Positions 8,760 to 17,360 are shown, counted from the stretch's first letter. The stretch is 38,427 nucleotides of DNA from Flavobacterium sp. (GCA_030153045.1 JASLID010000098.1:1-38427), one strand, 5' to 3'. Translations and numbers: made by a program. Notes: generated by a model not told the origin, from the letters alone.

Positions 8760-8921
8760 CTAACCGATACCTATTTCAGTCGATTGCTCGCAACAACCTT
8801 GAGTACAACAACCTCTGATTAATGAGTTTGACAAGCCTCCTTTTAATTTTGACATGTTCATTTTTGTAACCAAATTTTCTTTTAGCTTTTCGATTTCAGC
8901 TAATTTTTGCTTTTCAGACAT
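8760..8921 (-). CDS. candidate RiPP precursor peptide, Gly-Gly leader and CC..GCC core
   Basis: A 53-residue ORF: a charged helical leader (MSEKQKLAEIEKLKENL, then VTKMNMSKLKGG) ending in a double Gly at 28-29, followed by a 24-residue core containing IRGCCTQGCCEQ. The core has four Cys as two adjacent pairs (38-39, 43-44), five Ser/Thr (31, 33, 40, 47, 48) and a Gly-rich end. The double-Gly leader is what a C39 peptidase-ABC transporter, such as the one at 10398-12593, cuts. A consensus -7 box lies about 27 bp upstream, so it heads its own transcript with the 561-residue protein and the glycosyltransferases. Possible products are a lanthipeptide using the neighbouring LanB/LanC, or a Cys-glycosylated (glycocin-like) peptide. 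Size, composition, leader and context support a real gene; the modification is unknown. Confidence 0.8.
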   Translation of the reverse strand: MSEKQKLAEIEKLKENLVTKMNMSKLKGGLSNSLIRGCCTQGCCEQSTEIGIG

Positions 8922-8947
8922 AATTTAAATTCTTTAAGATTAAAAAC

Positions 8948-8979
8948 CAAATGTAGTATTTTTTTTATGGTTCTTTAAA
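8948..8979 (-). promoter_or_regulatory. Bacteroidetes-type promoter of the CC..GCC peptide unit
   Basis: On the minus strand TACATTTG (8955 down to 8948) matches the Bacteroidetes -7 consensus TAnnTTTG exactly. Twenty bases upstream is TTTA (8979-8976), one mismatch from the -33 TTTG. Transcription would start near 8941, giving a leader of about 20 nt before the ATG at 8921. This separates the peptide/glycosyltransferase unit from the lanthipeptide operon upstream. Confidence 0.6.
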
Positions 8980-9060
8980 GGGGTTTTGCTAAAATTTGTA
9001 AGTTTTTATCTGTTATTTTATAAATAGTTAATCTAGAAACAATTAGATGTTTGGTATTCT

Positions 9061-10344
9061 TTAAAGCTGTTTAAACAAGCCTCTAAACTGGTATAACAAA
9101 CGCTCAATTAGTCGTAAATCGTCTGTGATAATATCTGCGCTTCCTGACATTTCTTGTTGAAAAGTGATTTGTTTTTTATACGAGGTTTGTAGTCCATTAG
9201 GAAGTGAAACATCGAGCAATAAATTACCGTCTTTATCAGGAGTAAGCGAAATTGCTTTAACGACTCCGTGTAAAACACCAAATTCTCTGTCTGAAAAATT
9301 AGATAAACGAATATTAACTGTTTGCCCTACTTTTATTTTTCCTGAATTTTGAGCAGGAGCTTTAGCTTTACCGATATAGTTTTTTTCATTACTTGGAATA
9401 ATTGCAAAAACGTTATCGCCAGCATTTACAGTTTGGTTTTCTGCCCAAAGTTGTAAAAAACTAATTTGTCCTGCAATTGAAGAACGTAAGACATAATTTA
9501 ACTCCCAATCTTTTATGGTCTTTTTGAGTTGATAAAAAGCCTGAATTACATTTCGCTCTAAATTTATATTTTCTTTACTTTCATTAATTTGGGTAGCTTT
9601 AGCACTTCGATTTAATTCATTTAAAGATGATTTTAAGGAAGAAATACTACTCAATAAGTTTTTATAATTTTTTTGTGATTGTAAATAAATTAATTTTTGT
9701 TTTTCAAATTCTTGATTTGCAATTACCCCTTTTTTATATAGTGTCTCATAGCGGTCTAAATCACTTTTTTGAAGCGCCAATTCATTTTGATTAATACTCT
9801 TTTGAGATTCTAATAAACTTAATCGTTCTTTTAATTGAATAACTTCGTAGCCTTGTGCAGCTCCCTCTACTTTAAAAGGTTGAAGAGTTGCGTTTAATTC
9901 ATCGGCAATATATTCTTTTTTAAATAAAGCAAAAGCACTTTCTATTTCTCCAAGTTGTACTGAATTTAATTTTTCAAAAGGGAATTCACTTTTTTCAATA
10001 TCAATTGTATCAACAATACTTTTCAGCAAAAAAACATCCCTGTAGTTTGCCGAATTCTCGATAACGGCAAGTGGTGTGTTTTTTGTCACGGTTGCTCTAT
10101 CATTAACAAGAATAGTTTCTATTTTACCCGATGTTTTGGCCACTAATTTTTCAGGCGGAATATGAGTTGTAATAGTTATTTGTGTAGTGATTGTATCAGG
10201 ATATTTTATTAACCAAGAAATAAAAAATAACGATAACAAAATCATTAAAACAACTAAAGATCCCCAACGAATCATCCAATGAGGAACTCGTGTGAGAATT
10301 TCTTGTACTTCTTCACTTCTTAATTCTATTTCTTCTTCTGGCAT
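9061..10344 (-). CDS. HlyD-family membrane-fusion (adaptor) protein of the peptide exporter
   Basis: A 427-residue periplasmic adaptor. It has a short cytoplasmic N-terminus, one membrane segment at about 27-47, a first half of the lipoyl domain (PEKLVAKTSGKIETILVND), a long coiled-coil region at about 150-260 rich in Leu, Lys, Glu and Gln, the second lipoyl half (SIAGQISFLQLWAENQTVNAG), and a beta-barrel domain ending near the C-terminus. Such proteins connect a peptidase-ABC transporter to an outer-membrane channel. It lies 53 bp behind that transporter gene. No TolC-like gene is in the cluster, so a channel encoded elsewhere is needed. It could export both leader peptides encoded nearby. 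Confidence 0.9.
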   Translation of the reverse strand: MPEEEIELRSEEVQEILTRVPHWMIRWGSLVVLMILLSLFFISWLIKYPDTITTQITITTHIPPEKLVAKTSGKIETILVNDRATVTKNTPLAVIENSANYRDVFLLKSIVDTIDIEKSEFPFEKLNSVQLGEIESAFALFKKEYIADELNATLQPFKVEGAAQGYEVIQLKERLSLLESQKSINQNELALQKSDLDRYETLYKKGVIANQEFEKQKLIYLQSQKNYKNLLSSISSLKSSLNELNRSAKATQINESKENINLERNVIQAFYQLKKTIKDWELNYVLRSSIAGQISFLQLWAENQTVNAGDNVFAIIPSNEKNYIGKAKAPAQNSGKIKVGQTVNIRLSNFSDREFGVLHGVVKAISLTPDKDGNLLLDVSLPNGLQTSYKKQITFQQEMSGSADIITDDLRLIERLLYQFRGLFKQL

Positions 10345-10397
10345 TTTTTTATTTTTTAAATCTGAAATTAAAAATGGTTAATTCTTATACTTTAGTT

Positions 10398-12593
10398 TTA
10401 ATTACCTAATTGTAACTGATTTTTTACTAGTTCAAAATAATTACCTCTTTGCTCAACTAAAGCAGAGTGACTACCTATCTCTACAATTTTACCTTTTTCT
10501 AGTACAACAATTTGATCGGCATTCATCACTGTGCTTAACCTATGAGCAATTACAATAACTGTTTTATTCTTGAAGAAAATATTTAACTTTTGCATAATTT
10601 CCTTTTCATTATTAGCATCAAGTGCAGAAGTAGCTTCATCAAAAAACAGCATTTCAGGGTTTTTGTATACCGCTCTAGCAATCAATAATCGCTGTTTTTG
10701 TCCAGTACTCATTCCAACACCTTCCATTCCAATTTTAGTATTATAACCTAAAGGGTATTCTTGAATGAAATTTTTAATATTTGCAACATCAGAAGCATAA
10801 ACCAAACGTTCTTTATTGATGTTATCTACTCCAATTGCGATATTATTAGCAATGGTATCGTTAAATATATACCCCTCTTGCATAACTGTTCCAACATGAT
10901 TTCTCCAACATTTTTGAGCAATAGATTTTAATGGGGTTTTGCCTACTACCACTTCGCCTGCATTTGGCTCATAAAACTTTAATAACAATTTCATTAAAGT
11001 AGTTTTACCGCTACCACTTGTTCCTACAATGGCGGTTATTTTGTTGGCAGGAATAGTCAAGTTTAAATTTTCTAAAACATTAGTGTCTGAACCGATATAT
11101 CGAAAATTTAAATCCTTAATAATTATATCTCCATTTTCAGGTAAATCCTGAATTTGATTTTCTTCTTGCTGTATTTCATCTTCTTTTTCGTGAATTTCTG
11201 ACAGTCTTGCCAAAGATATTTTAGCATCTTGAGCTTCGCGAATAAAATTAATAAGTTGTATTATTGGGGCGTTTAAACTACCTACAATACTACTTATAGC
11301 CATCATCATCCCTAAAGTTATTTGTCCATCGATTACTAATTTTGCAGATAAAAAAACGATAATAATGTTTTTCAATTCATTAATAAAGTTTGAACCTATA
11401 TTTTGGGTTTGTTCTAAAACTAAACCTTTCATAGAAACTTTAAAAAGTCTTGCTTGTATATATTCCCAACCCCAACGTTTTTGTTTTTCGGCATTGTGGA
11501 GTTTTATTTCCTGCATACCATTTATAAGTTCCATCACTTTACTTTGTTCTTGGCTTACTTCAGAAAAACGTTTGTAATCAATTGCTTCTCGCTGTTTTAA
11601 AAAAAGTAATACCCATAAGAAATATAACAAACTTCCTATAAAAAATACGGCAAATATTTTTAGATTGTAATAGGCTAAAACACCTCCCAATATAAACATA
11701 TTGATCACTGAAAATAAGGTGCTCAGCGACGACGTGGTTAAAATACGTTCAATACGACGATGATCATTAATACGCTGCATAATATCTCCAGTCATTCTAA
11801 CATCAAAGAATGAAATAGGAAGATTCATTAATTTAATAAAGAAATCAGAAATTAATGAGATGTTAATACGAGTAGAAAGATGTAACAATATCCAGCCTCG
11901 TATTAACTCTAAAACGGTTCTACCAATAAATAAAAATAATTGAGCAAATAATATTAAGTAGATGAAATTGATATTCTGATTTTGAATACCAACATCAACA
12001 ATGCTTTGTGTTAGAAAAGGAAAAATAAGCTGTAATAAACTTCCAGCGAATAAGCCGATTATTAATTGAATAACAAATGGTTTGTACGGAAATAGATATT
12101 TGAATAATAATGAAAAACCTAAACCTTTTTGTTCTTCTTTCTGAAAATCATTTTCATGGAATTTAGGAGTTGGCTCTAGGAGTAATGCAATCCCTTCTTC
12201 AGTATCTTCATCAGCATTGTTTCCAATCCAAAATTTCAGGAAATCAGTTTGATTATATTCTAATAGACCATGTGCTGAATCGGATATATAATACTTTCCA
12301 TTTTTGATTTTGTATAAAACAACATAATGATTATTATTCCAATGTAAAATACAAGGGAAGGGTACTTCCTCTAATTTTTTTGAGCTAAGTTTTGCTCCAA
12401 GCGTTCTGAAGCCTATTTTTTCGGCAGCATCACTTAATGATAATAAATTACTCCCTTCTCTAGTTGTTTCAGAAAAAATTCTTAATGTTTGAATATCAAA
12501 AGTTTTTCCGTAGTACTTGGCAATTATTTTTAAAGATGTTGGTCCGCAATCTTTTGCATCGGCTTGTTTGTAATGAGGAAATTTATTAACCAT
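10398..12593 (-). CDS. C39 peptidase-containing ABC transporter (leader cleavage and export)
   Basis: A 731-residue peptidase-ABC transporter (PCAT). Residues 1-140 are a C39 cysteine peptidase: catalytic Cys16 in KDCGPTSL, His89 in NNHYVVL and Asp105 in ISDSAHG. Residues ~165-450 are a six-helix exporter domain. The nucleotide-binding domain has Walker A GTSGSGKTT, signature MSTGQKQRLLIARA (Thr for Gly in the usual LSGGQ), Walker B MLFFDEATSALD and the switch His in IAHRLST. It would cut after the double Gly of the leader and export the modified core. It starts 1 bp after the stop of the LanB elimination-domain gene, so it is translationally coupled to the modifying enzymes. All catalytic residues are intact. 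Confidence 0.95.
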   Translation of the reverse strand: MVNKFPHYKQADAKDCGPTSLKIIAKYYGKTFDIQTLRIFSETTREGSNLLSLSDAAEKIGFRTLGAKLSSKKLEEVPFPCILHWNNNHYVVLYKIKNGKYYISDSAHGLLEYNQTDFLKFWIGNNADEDTEEGIALLLEPTPKFHENDFQKEEQKGLGFSLLFKYLFPYKPFVIQLIIGLFAGSLLQLIFPFLTQSIVDVGIQNQNINFIYLILFAQLFLFIGRTVLELIRGWILLHLSTRINISLISDFFIKLMNLPISFFDVRMTGDIMQRINDHRRIERILTTSSLSTLFSVINMFILGGVLAYYNLKIFAVFFIGSLLYFLWVLLFLKQREAIDYKRFSEVSQEQSKVMELINGMQEIKLHNAEKQKRWGWEYIQARLFKVSMKGLVLEQTQNIGSNFINELKNIIIVFLSAKLVIDGQITLGMMMAISSIVGSLNAPIIQLINFIREAQDAKISLARLSEIHEKEDEIQQEENQIQDLPENGDIIIKDLNFRYIGSDTNVLENLNLTIPANKITAIVGTSGSGKTTLMKLLLKFYEPNAGEVVVGKTPLKSIAQKCWRNHVGTVMQEGYIFNDTIANNIAIGVDNINKERLVYASDVANIKNFIQEYPLGYNTKIGMEGVGMSTGQKQRLLIARAVYKNPEMLFFDEATSALDANNEKEIMQKLNIFFKNKTVIVIAHRLSTVMNADQIVVLEKGKIVEIGSHSALVEQRGNYFELVKNQLQLGN

Positions 12594-12594
12594 C

Positions 12595-13497
12595 TTATGT
12601 AACTTGTATTTTTGTGTTTATACTTCTTGCTTTGCAAGATTTATAATATCTATATAGAAAATCATATATTACCATTTCATGCATTCTGTTTTTTGATTTA
12701 AACAATCTAACCATAGACATATGAATATAGCTACTCATCAAATTATTTAGATCTAATTGGAGTGAATTCGAATGTTTATGATTTAAAATAGTATTGACTA
12801 TAGGGCTAACATTGTTATTAAAAACCTCTAGAATGTCAATTATTTTAGAATACTCTGAAGTATCATGGTCTTGGTAAGTAATAATTTCGTCTATTTTATA
12901 TCTAAAATTTCGATATTTGAAATCTATTTGTTTGTTCAAATCTTTATTCATACCAAACTCAGCTCCCATGCCAGTTTTAAGATGTTCTAATAGGAACAGC
13001 TTGTCATCTATAGTATATGTAAAATTATTTAAAAGATTGTCAATATTACGTAAAGCAAACAACCATCTTAATTCGTCATCTTCACTTCCAATTATTTCAA
13101 GAGCATTTATGATCAATAAGCTATCATAGAAAAATAAATTTTCGGAAATTTCCATAGTATTTTCACCGTACCGCTCTAATTCTCTTTGGTAGGTGTCAGT
13201 TTGTATTTTCCAAATTAAATGTTGATTCGTTAAATCGCTAAAATAGGGAAGTAACTTGCTTATAACAATCCCTATTTTACTTGCATCTTTACAATGAAAA
13301 CGAATCCTTAAATGGTATTTAGGATCTGTATACCTGATAAAAAACCATTGATCAATTATATTTTCTTCAATTAAAGAAGCTGCTATTGGTTGAATAACTT
13401 CCAAAAGAATAGCATCGGCTGTTTTGGTTCCGGTATAAATTTTATAATACAACCAGTTGTCTCCAAGAATAAAACTTCTTTGCACTTTGTTAATCAT
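12595..13497 (-). CDS. LanB elimination-domain protein (thiopeptide-type bacteriocin biosynthesis, SpaB C-terminal)
   Basis: A 300-residue stand-alone version of the C-terminal domain of class I lanthipeptide dehydratases. The N-terminal pattern WLYYKIYTG (16-24), then WFFIRYTDPKYHLRIRFHC (51-69), is the hallmark of this family. In full-length LanB this domain removes glutamate from glutamylated Ser/Thr to give dehydroamino acids. Here it is encoded separately from the glutamylation part, as known for pinensin-type clusters of Bacteroidetes. The gene overlaps the end of the dehydratase gene by 8 bp and is followed 1 bp later by the transporter, so the split enzyme should be made in equal amounts. 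Confidence 0.9.
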   Translation of the reverse strand: MINKVQRSFILGDNWLYYKIYTGTKTADAILLEVIQPIAASLIEENIIDQWFFIRYTDPKYHLRIRFHCKDASKIGIVISKLLPYFSDLTNQHLIWKIQTDTYQRELERYGENTMEISENLFFYDSLLIINALEIIGSEDDELRWLFALRNIDNLLNNFTYTIDDKLFLLEHLKTGMGAEFGMNKDLNKQIDFKYRNFRYKIDEIITYQDHDTSEYSKIIDILEVFNNNVSPIVNTILNHKHSNSLQLDLNNLMSSYIHMSMVRLFKSKNRMHEMVIYDFLYRYYKSCKARSINTKIQVT

Positions 13498-15736
13498 TCT
13501 TTAATTTTTGACTATTATAAAAGGATAAAATAATTTGATTTGCATAATATTCTTTTTCATCATGACTTTTTGCTATTCCGGGCTCATCAAATAAAAATTC
13601 TTTTATTTTAAAATAAGCTCTGTTTTTAATAGTATTCAAAAACATTTTTGTGGAAATTAAATTTTCTAAGTTGACTAATAATTCATTATCTCCATCAACT
13701 AGCATAATGTTTTTAGGGATTTTTTTATTTTCTCTAAATAATTTGACTGCATTGATTAATTCTGAATCATTATTCTCAAGCAAAAGTAATGGTTGAACAT
13801 CTGATTTTTTTAAATTCCACATTGCTTCCGATAAAATTAAATCATGATATTCAATTCTTGGAATAAAATCATATTCATTAGCAAATGGACCCAATTCGAA
13901 TCCTATATACTTTCGCTTTTCTTGTGTTTGCATATCGCACAAAAAATGATAAATAGGCAACGAATTGTTAGAATAATTATGGGAATTTGTAAGTCGTGGT
14001 ATAACCTCTTTATTGTGTTTGCCTGATCTTAAATGTATTTTGGTATTGTTTTTTACAGAAACATAGAGATCTTCTATATTTAATTGTTTATCATTTTCTA
14101 GAACTGATTTCGCCAGATAAGGGATTTCATATTCTCTTAAAATGGGACGCATTAATATATTTCCAATTCTGGACTCGGGTAAGTGATTTATTTCGGCAAG
14201 AATTTTGGAGTCATCCATATCTCTTTCTAAGTCTGCTATATTTTGAGTATATCTTTTCAGATTTTCATCCCCATGACAAAATCGTCCAAGTAAATTGGCC
14301 GCACTAGAAGCCCCTGCTTGATTAATTAAAATTTTCTCTTTTCCGTTTATTACTACAATTTCTATCATTGTAGACATTGTATTGGGTAAATCAGCCCAAT
14401 TTTTTTCAAATCCTTCAAAATCTTTATCTGAAAGCGTCACACAATAGTCATTTTTAAGATAGGCTTCTGCTATCCTTTTTTGATAAACAGAATATACTTT
14501 AGACCATTTAATTTCCTGTATAGCGTTTGACTTTCCTTTACTTGGAAGTAAAATATCGTCAATTAAAGGATTAATATCAAAAGCATCCTGATTTTGTTTG
14601 TATCCAACTCCAATTTCCACATCTAAGGCTTTTGATAAAGACACTTCACTTTCTTCAAATCTTTCGTAAAAAGCATCTTTAAAACTACTTAATAAAGATT
14701 CTTTTGGAGGTAAAGTAATTTGATTGAATAATGATATTCCTTTTTTTACAGAATTAATAACCGAGTCACTTAGTAAGTTTGATTTGGGTTTTAAGATTAC
14801 ATCTGTTTGAAAAAGATATTTAGGATCGAAGTGAGTTCCTAACTCTTGAAGGCGATGACTAATATCGATATACTCATTAGACTCGTTTCCAATATGTTTA
14901 TCAATTTCAGTTAATTTATTCTCAACGTAATTTATAATATCTAGTTGTTCTTGTGTATTTTTTAGTTTTGACAATACTCCTTTAATATGATCTAAAAATT
15001 CAGGTCCAGAAACTGAAGGCTCTAATTCACTAATTAAGACTTGACTCGCTATTAAGTCTTCAACAAAATCAGTTACTTCTTCTAGAGCATTTTCTTCATC
15101 AACTAATAAATGAACAATCTGGGACATTAACAAACCTTCTGATGAGGCTTTTATAACTTTTTCTAGATATATAGAATCTTCGACTGCTACTATATGGTGT
15201 TGTCTAACACCGTTAACATATTCGTATTCAACATACCGCAATTGATTTCCTGACTTATATAGACTCGTATTTGGAAAAAAAAGGATTTGGTTTTTTATAT
15301 TTTCAATTTTTGCAAGATCTTGAGATAATGCTACAAGATAATTCATGTCTAATCTTGTATGTCTGCTGTTATGGGGTGTTTTATCGAGTATTATTTTTGT
15401 TTCTGTATCAAATTGACCAATTGCACATCCGGCGAAAAGACCAAAAGGAGTACATCTTGAAGACATACGCGATATATATTTTAATAAAGAAAACTTTATT
15501 TTTTCAATTTTTTTTAAATCAACTAATTCGCCATTTATCCATTTTTGTAATTCATTAAATAAAACTGGAGTAGCAAGAAATATAGCTTCTTTAATTTCTG
15601 AATCTTTAAATAAATCTTTAAAGGTTTCATCTGATATTGTGCTGTCGGAAGTTAAATTTTTGTAAAAACTAAAAGGGTAGAGGGGAGTTCTTAAAACAAA
15701 TTCAGGAAAAGATTTATAAGGGTTGTTTTTATTCAT
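13490..15736 (-). CDS. lanB: lantibiotic dehydratase, glutamylation part of a split LanB
   Basis: A 748-residue protein matching the LanB N-terminal family, shorter than the ~1000 residues of a fused LanB because the elimination domain is a separate gene. The diagnostic motifs are FVLRTPLYPF (13-22) and SSRCTPFGLFAGCAIG (92-107). The family uses glutamyl-tRNA to activate Ser and Thr of the precursor core. A large C-terminal part contains HLRSGKHNKEVIPRLTNSHN and FELGPFANEYDFIPRIEY, as in other dehydratases. It starts 51 bp after the cyclase gene and overlaps the elimination-domain gene by 8 bp. Its likely substrates are the peptide at 17086-17256 and possibly the CC..GCC peptide at 8760-8921. 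Confidence 0.92.
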   Translation of the reverse strand: MNKNNPYKSFPEFVLRTPLYPFSFYKNLTSDSTISDETFKDLFKDSEIKEAIFLATPVLFNELQKWINGELVDLKKIEKIKFSLLKYISRMSSRCTPFGLFAGCAIGQFDTETKIILDKTPHNSRHTRLDMNYLVALSQDLAKIENIKNQILFFPNTSLYKSGNQLRYVEYEYVNGVRQHHIVAVEDSIYLEKVIKASSEGLLMSQIVHLLVDEENALEEVTDFVEDLIASQVLISELEPSVSGPEFLDHIKGVLSKLKNTQEQLDIINYVENKLTEIDKHIGNESNEYIDISHRLQELGTHFDPKYLFQTDVILKPKSNLLSDSVINSVKKGISLFNQITLPPKESLLSSFKDAFYERFEESEVSLSKALDVEIGVGYKQNQDAFDINPLIDDILLPSKGKSNAIQEIKWSKVYSVYQKRIAEAYLKNDYCVTLSDKDFEGFEKNWADLPNTMSTMIEIVVINGKEKILINQAGASSAANLLGRFCHGDENLKRYTQNIADLERDMDDSKILAEINHLPESRIGNILMRPILREYEIPYLAKSVLENDKQLNIEDLYVSVKNNTKIHLRSGKHNKEVIPRLTNSHNYSNNSLPIYHFLCDMQTQEKRKYIGFELGPFANEYDFIPRIEYHDLILSEAMWNLKKSDVQPLLLLENNDSELINAVKLFRENKKIPKNIMLVDGDNELLVNLENLISTKMFLNTIKNRAYFKIKEFLFDEPGIAKSHDEKEYYANQIILSFYNSQKLKND

Positions 15737-15787
15737 TTCAATGTATAAGGTATTTAATACGCAAAGATAATCTTCCAGTTCAATTAA

Positions 15788-17008
15788 TTAGTTTAATAGG
15801 AAAAAACTATCCCATCCGTAATCTTCTTCTAATAAATAATCAATTAGAGTGATGCCAATTCCTATTGACCCGTCGAGTAGACCAATAGCGTCTTCGTATT
15901 TGTTTTTACCCAAAATTTTTTGATAGCCTGCAATTCCTATATTTTGATCCCCAAAATGAACAATATCCAAAATCATTTTTTGATACAAATCATTAAATTC
16001 TTTTTCTTTTGAAATCGTGAACCATTTTTTATGGATGTACGCAATGCTTGATAAACCATGACAAAATCCAGCGTCATATAATGGCAATGGAAACATTTTT
16101 TCAATAGTGTTTCGCTTTAAATTTTTATGGGCAAGTTCGAGCGATTTTTCTCTTAATATGTCATCATTCAAAATTTGAGATGCTTTATATAGGCCAATTG
16201 AAATAGCCTGATCTCCATAGCACCATCCAAGAGGGATGCTATATTCAGCTGTTAATTTGTTTGTAGCAATACTAGGAAACTGTGATAGATTATTTGTATC
16301 ATCATTTTCAAAACTTAATAAGCATTCAATAGATTCATTCAGAGCTTTATGAATTAGTTTGTTATCTGGGAAATTCTCTAAAAATTGAGAAAAAATAATG
16401 ATATAGGAAATGTGACCATGTGCTAATCCGCAATTGGTTCTGTGGGTATTGTCATCACATACGATTACTTCACAGACACTTTTACTTTCTTCAATTTCTT
16501 TAATAACGATAGTTGCTAATTTTTCAAATAAAAGAATTACTGCATTTTTAAATGCAACATCAGTATTGTTTTTTAATCTTTCATTTAAGTAAAAAGCGGC
16601 GCCAAATGAACCATGTAAGAAATCTACATTACTGATATCGTTGGTATTCGATAAATAAAAATTGACAATACAATCATCAATAAAATCTAAAGAATCTGTT
16701 ATTTCGGTATCGAATTCCTCATTAAAAACTGCTTTGTTTTTTAAAAAATTAAACATGTACCCAATGCCAACTAATCCGCTACAATAAGAAACATCATATT
16801 CAGAAGTATTCATGATTTCAACAATTTCTTCTACAGTTTCATGTAATTTATCAATGTAGACCTTATCTTTTGTTAATTGGTACATTAAAAAATAAAAAAT
16901 AGGTAATCCACCTATTCCCGTGTATAAAGAAATGTTATTTATATCCTTTTTTCTTATAGTTATCTCTTTTTCAATTAATATGATTTTGTCATATATCAAA
17001 TCTTTCAT
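15788..17008 (-). CDS. lanC: LanC-like lanthionine cyclase
   Basis: A 406-residue alpha/alpha-barrel cyclase. All three zinc ligands of LanC enzymes are present: Cys263 in GWCYGDQA and Cys316-His317 in FCHGLSSIAY. The supporting motif GLAHGH (194-199) and the repeated Gly-rich turns (LYTGIGGLPIFYF, YCSGLVGIGYMF, FLHGSFGAAFYL) are also there. It adds Cys thiols to dehydroalanine or dehydrobutyrine to form lanthionine rings in the cytosol. It is the first enzyme gene after the precursor, separated by a strong hairpin that probably lowers its expression relative to the peptide. The residues for activity look intact. Confidence 0.93.
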   Translation of the reverse strand: MKDLIYDKIILIEKEITIRKKDINNISLYTGIGGLPIFYFLMYQLTKDKVYIDKLHETVEEIVEIMNTSEYDVSYCSGLVGIGYMFNFLKNKAVFNEEFDTEITDSLDFIDDCIVNFYLSNTNDISNVDFLHGSFGAAFYLNERLKNNTDVAFKNAVILLFEKLATIVIKEIEESKSVCEVIVCDDNTHRTNCGLAHGHISYIIIFSQFLENFPDNKLIHKALNESIECLLSFENDDTNNLSQFPSIATNKLTAEYSIPLGWCYGDQAISIGLYKASQILNDDILREKSLELAHKNLKRNTIEKMFPLPLYDAGFCHGLSSIAYIHKKWFTISKEKEFNDLYQKMILDIVHFGDQNIGIAGYQKILGKNKYEDAIGLLDGSIGIGITLIDYLLEEDYGWDSFFLLN

Positions 17009-17030
17009 AATAAATAAAATATTTAATCAG

Positions 17031-17066
17031 AAAAGAGAGGATAAACATTCGTTTATCCTCTCTTTT
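17031..17066 (-). terminator. perfect 16-bp hairpin between lanA and lanC, probable attenuator
   Basis: Arms 17031-17046 and 17051-17066 are perfectly complementary (AAAAGAGAGGATAAAC), with a 4-nt loop. It lies 20 bp beyond the lanA stop and 23 bp before lanC. On the minus strand it is followed by an AT-rich but not pure T stretch, so partial read-through and 3'-end stabilisation of the lanA message are expected, as in other lantibiotic operons where precursor is needed in excess. Confidence 0.75.
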
Positions 17067-17085
17067 CAATTAATTAAGAAGCTTC

Positions 17086-17256
17086 TTATAATTGCATTGT
17101 CTCTCCACTGTCAGCAACAATACCACCACCTGTACACCATCTACAAGTAAATCTGTGTTCAGTACTAGGAGTAACTACTTCACCTTCAATTCCACCTTTA
17201 ATAGATTTTGCTTGATCATTTGTCAAACGCGCAATTTTAATTTTGTTTAATTTCAT
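17086..17256 (-). CDS. lanA: class I lanthipeptide precursor peptide
   Basis: A 56-residue ORF. The leader (MKLNKIKIARLTNDQAKSIKGG) ends in Gly-Gly at 21-22, a style common in Bacteroidetes class I precursors. The 34-residue core contains STEHRFTCRWCTGGG, with two Cys (38 and 41) and several Ser/Thr (29, 31, 32, 37, 42, 50, 53), so at most two lanthionine rings are possible. The gene heads the operon lanA-hairpin-lanC-lanB-elimination protein-transporter-adaptor. A promoter match lies about 105 bp upstream of the ATG. Core composition, leader and position make it the main substrate of this cluster. The exact ring pattern and activity cannot be read from sequence. Confidence 0.88.
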   Translation of the reverse strand: MKLNKIKIARLTNDQAKSIKGGIEGEVVTPSTEHRFTCRWCTGGGIVADSGETMQL

Positions 17257-17291
17257 CGTTCTAATTTTTTAGATGATTAATAAATAATTTT

Positions 17292-17357
17292 GAAATTCTT
17301 ACACATATTTTAAAGTATTCCTTGTGCACTAGGATTTAAAAAAAAAGTAAGAATTTC
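17292..17357. repeat. 11-bp perfect inverted repeat in the lanA upstream region
   Basis: GAAATTCTTAC at 17292-17302 is the exact reverse complement of GTAAGAATTTC at 17347-17357, 44 bp apart. The right arm overlaps the predicted transcription start of lanA and the left arm lies in its untranslated leader. It could be a paired operator or an RNA stem, or simply chance in AT-rich DNA. Confidence 0.4.
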
Positions 17358-17360
17358 CGT

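Noticed and set aside
15271..15558. 95-residue plus-strand ORF inside lanB
   Set aside because: Antisense to the conserved LanB N-terminal motifs; hydrophobic pattern arises from AT-rich codons read backwards.
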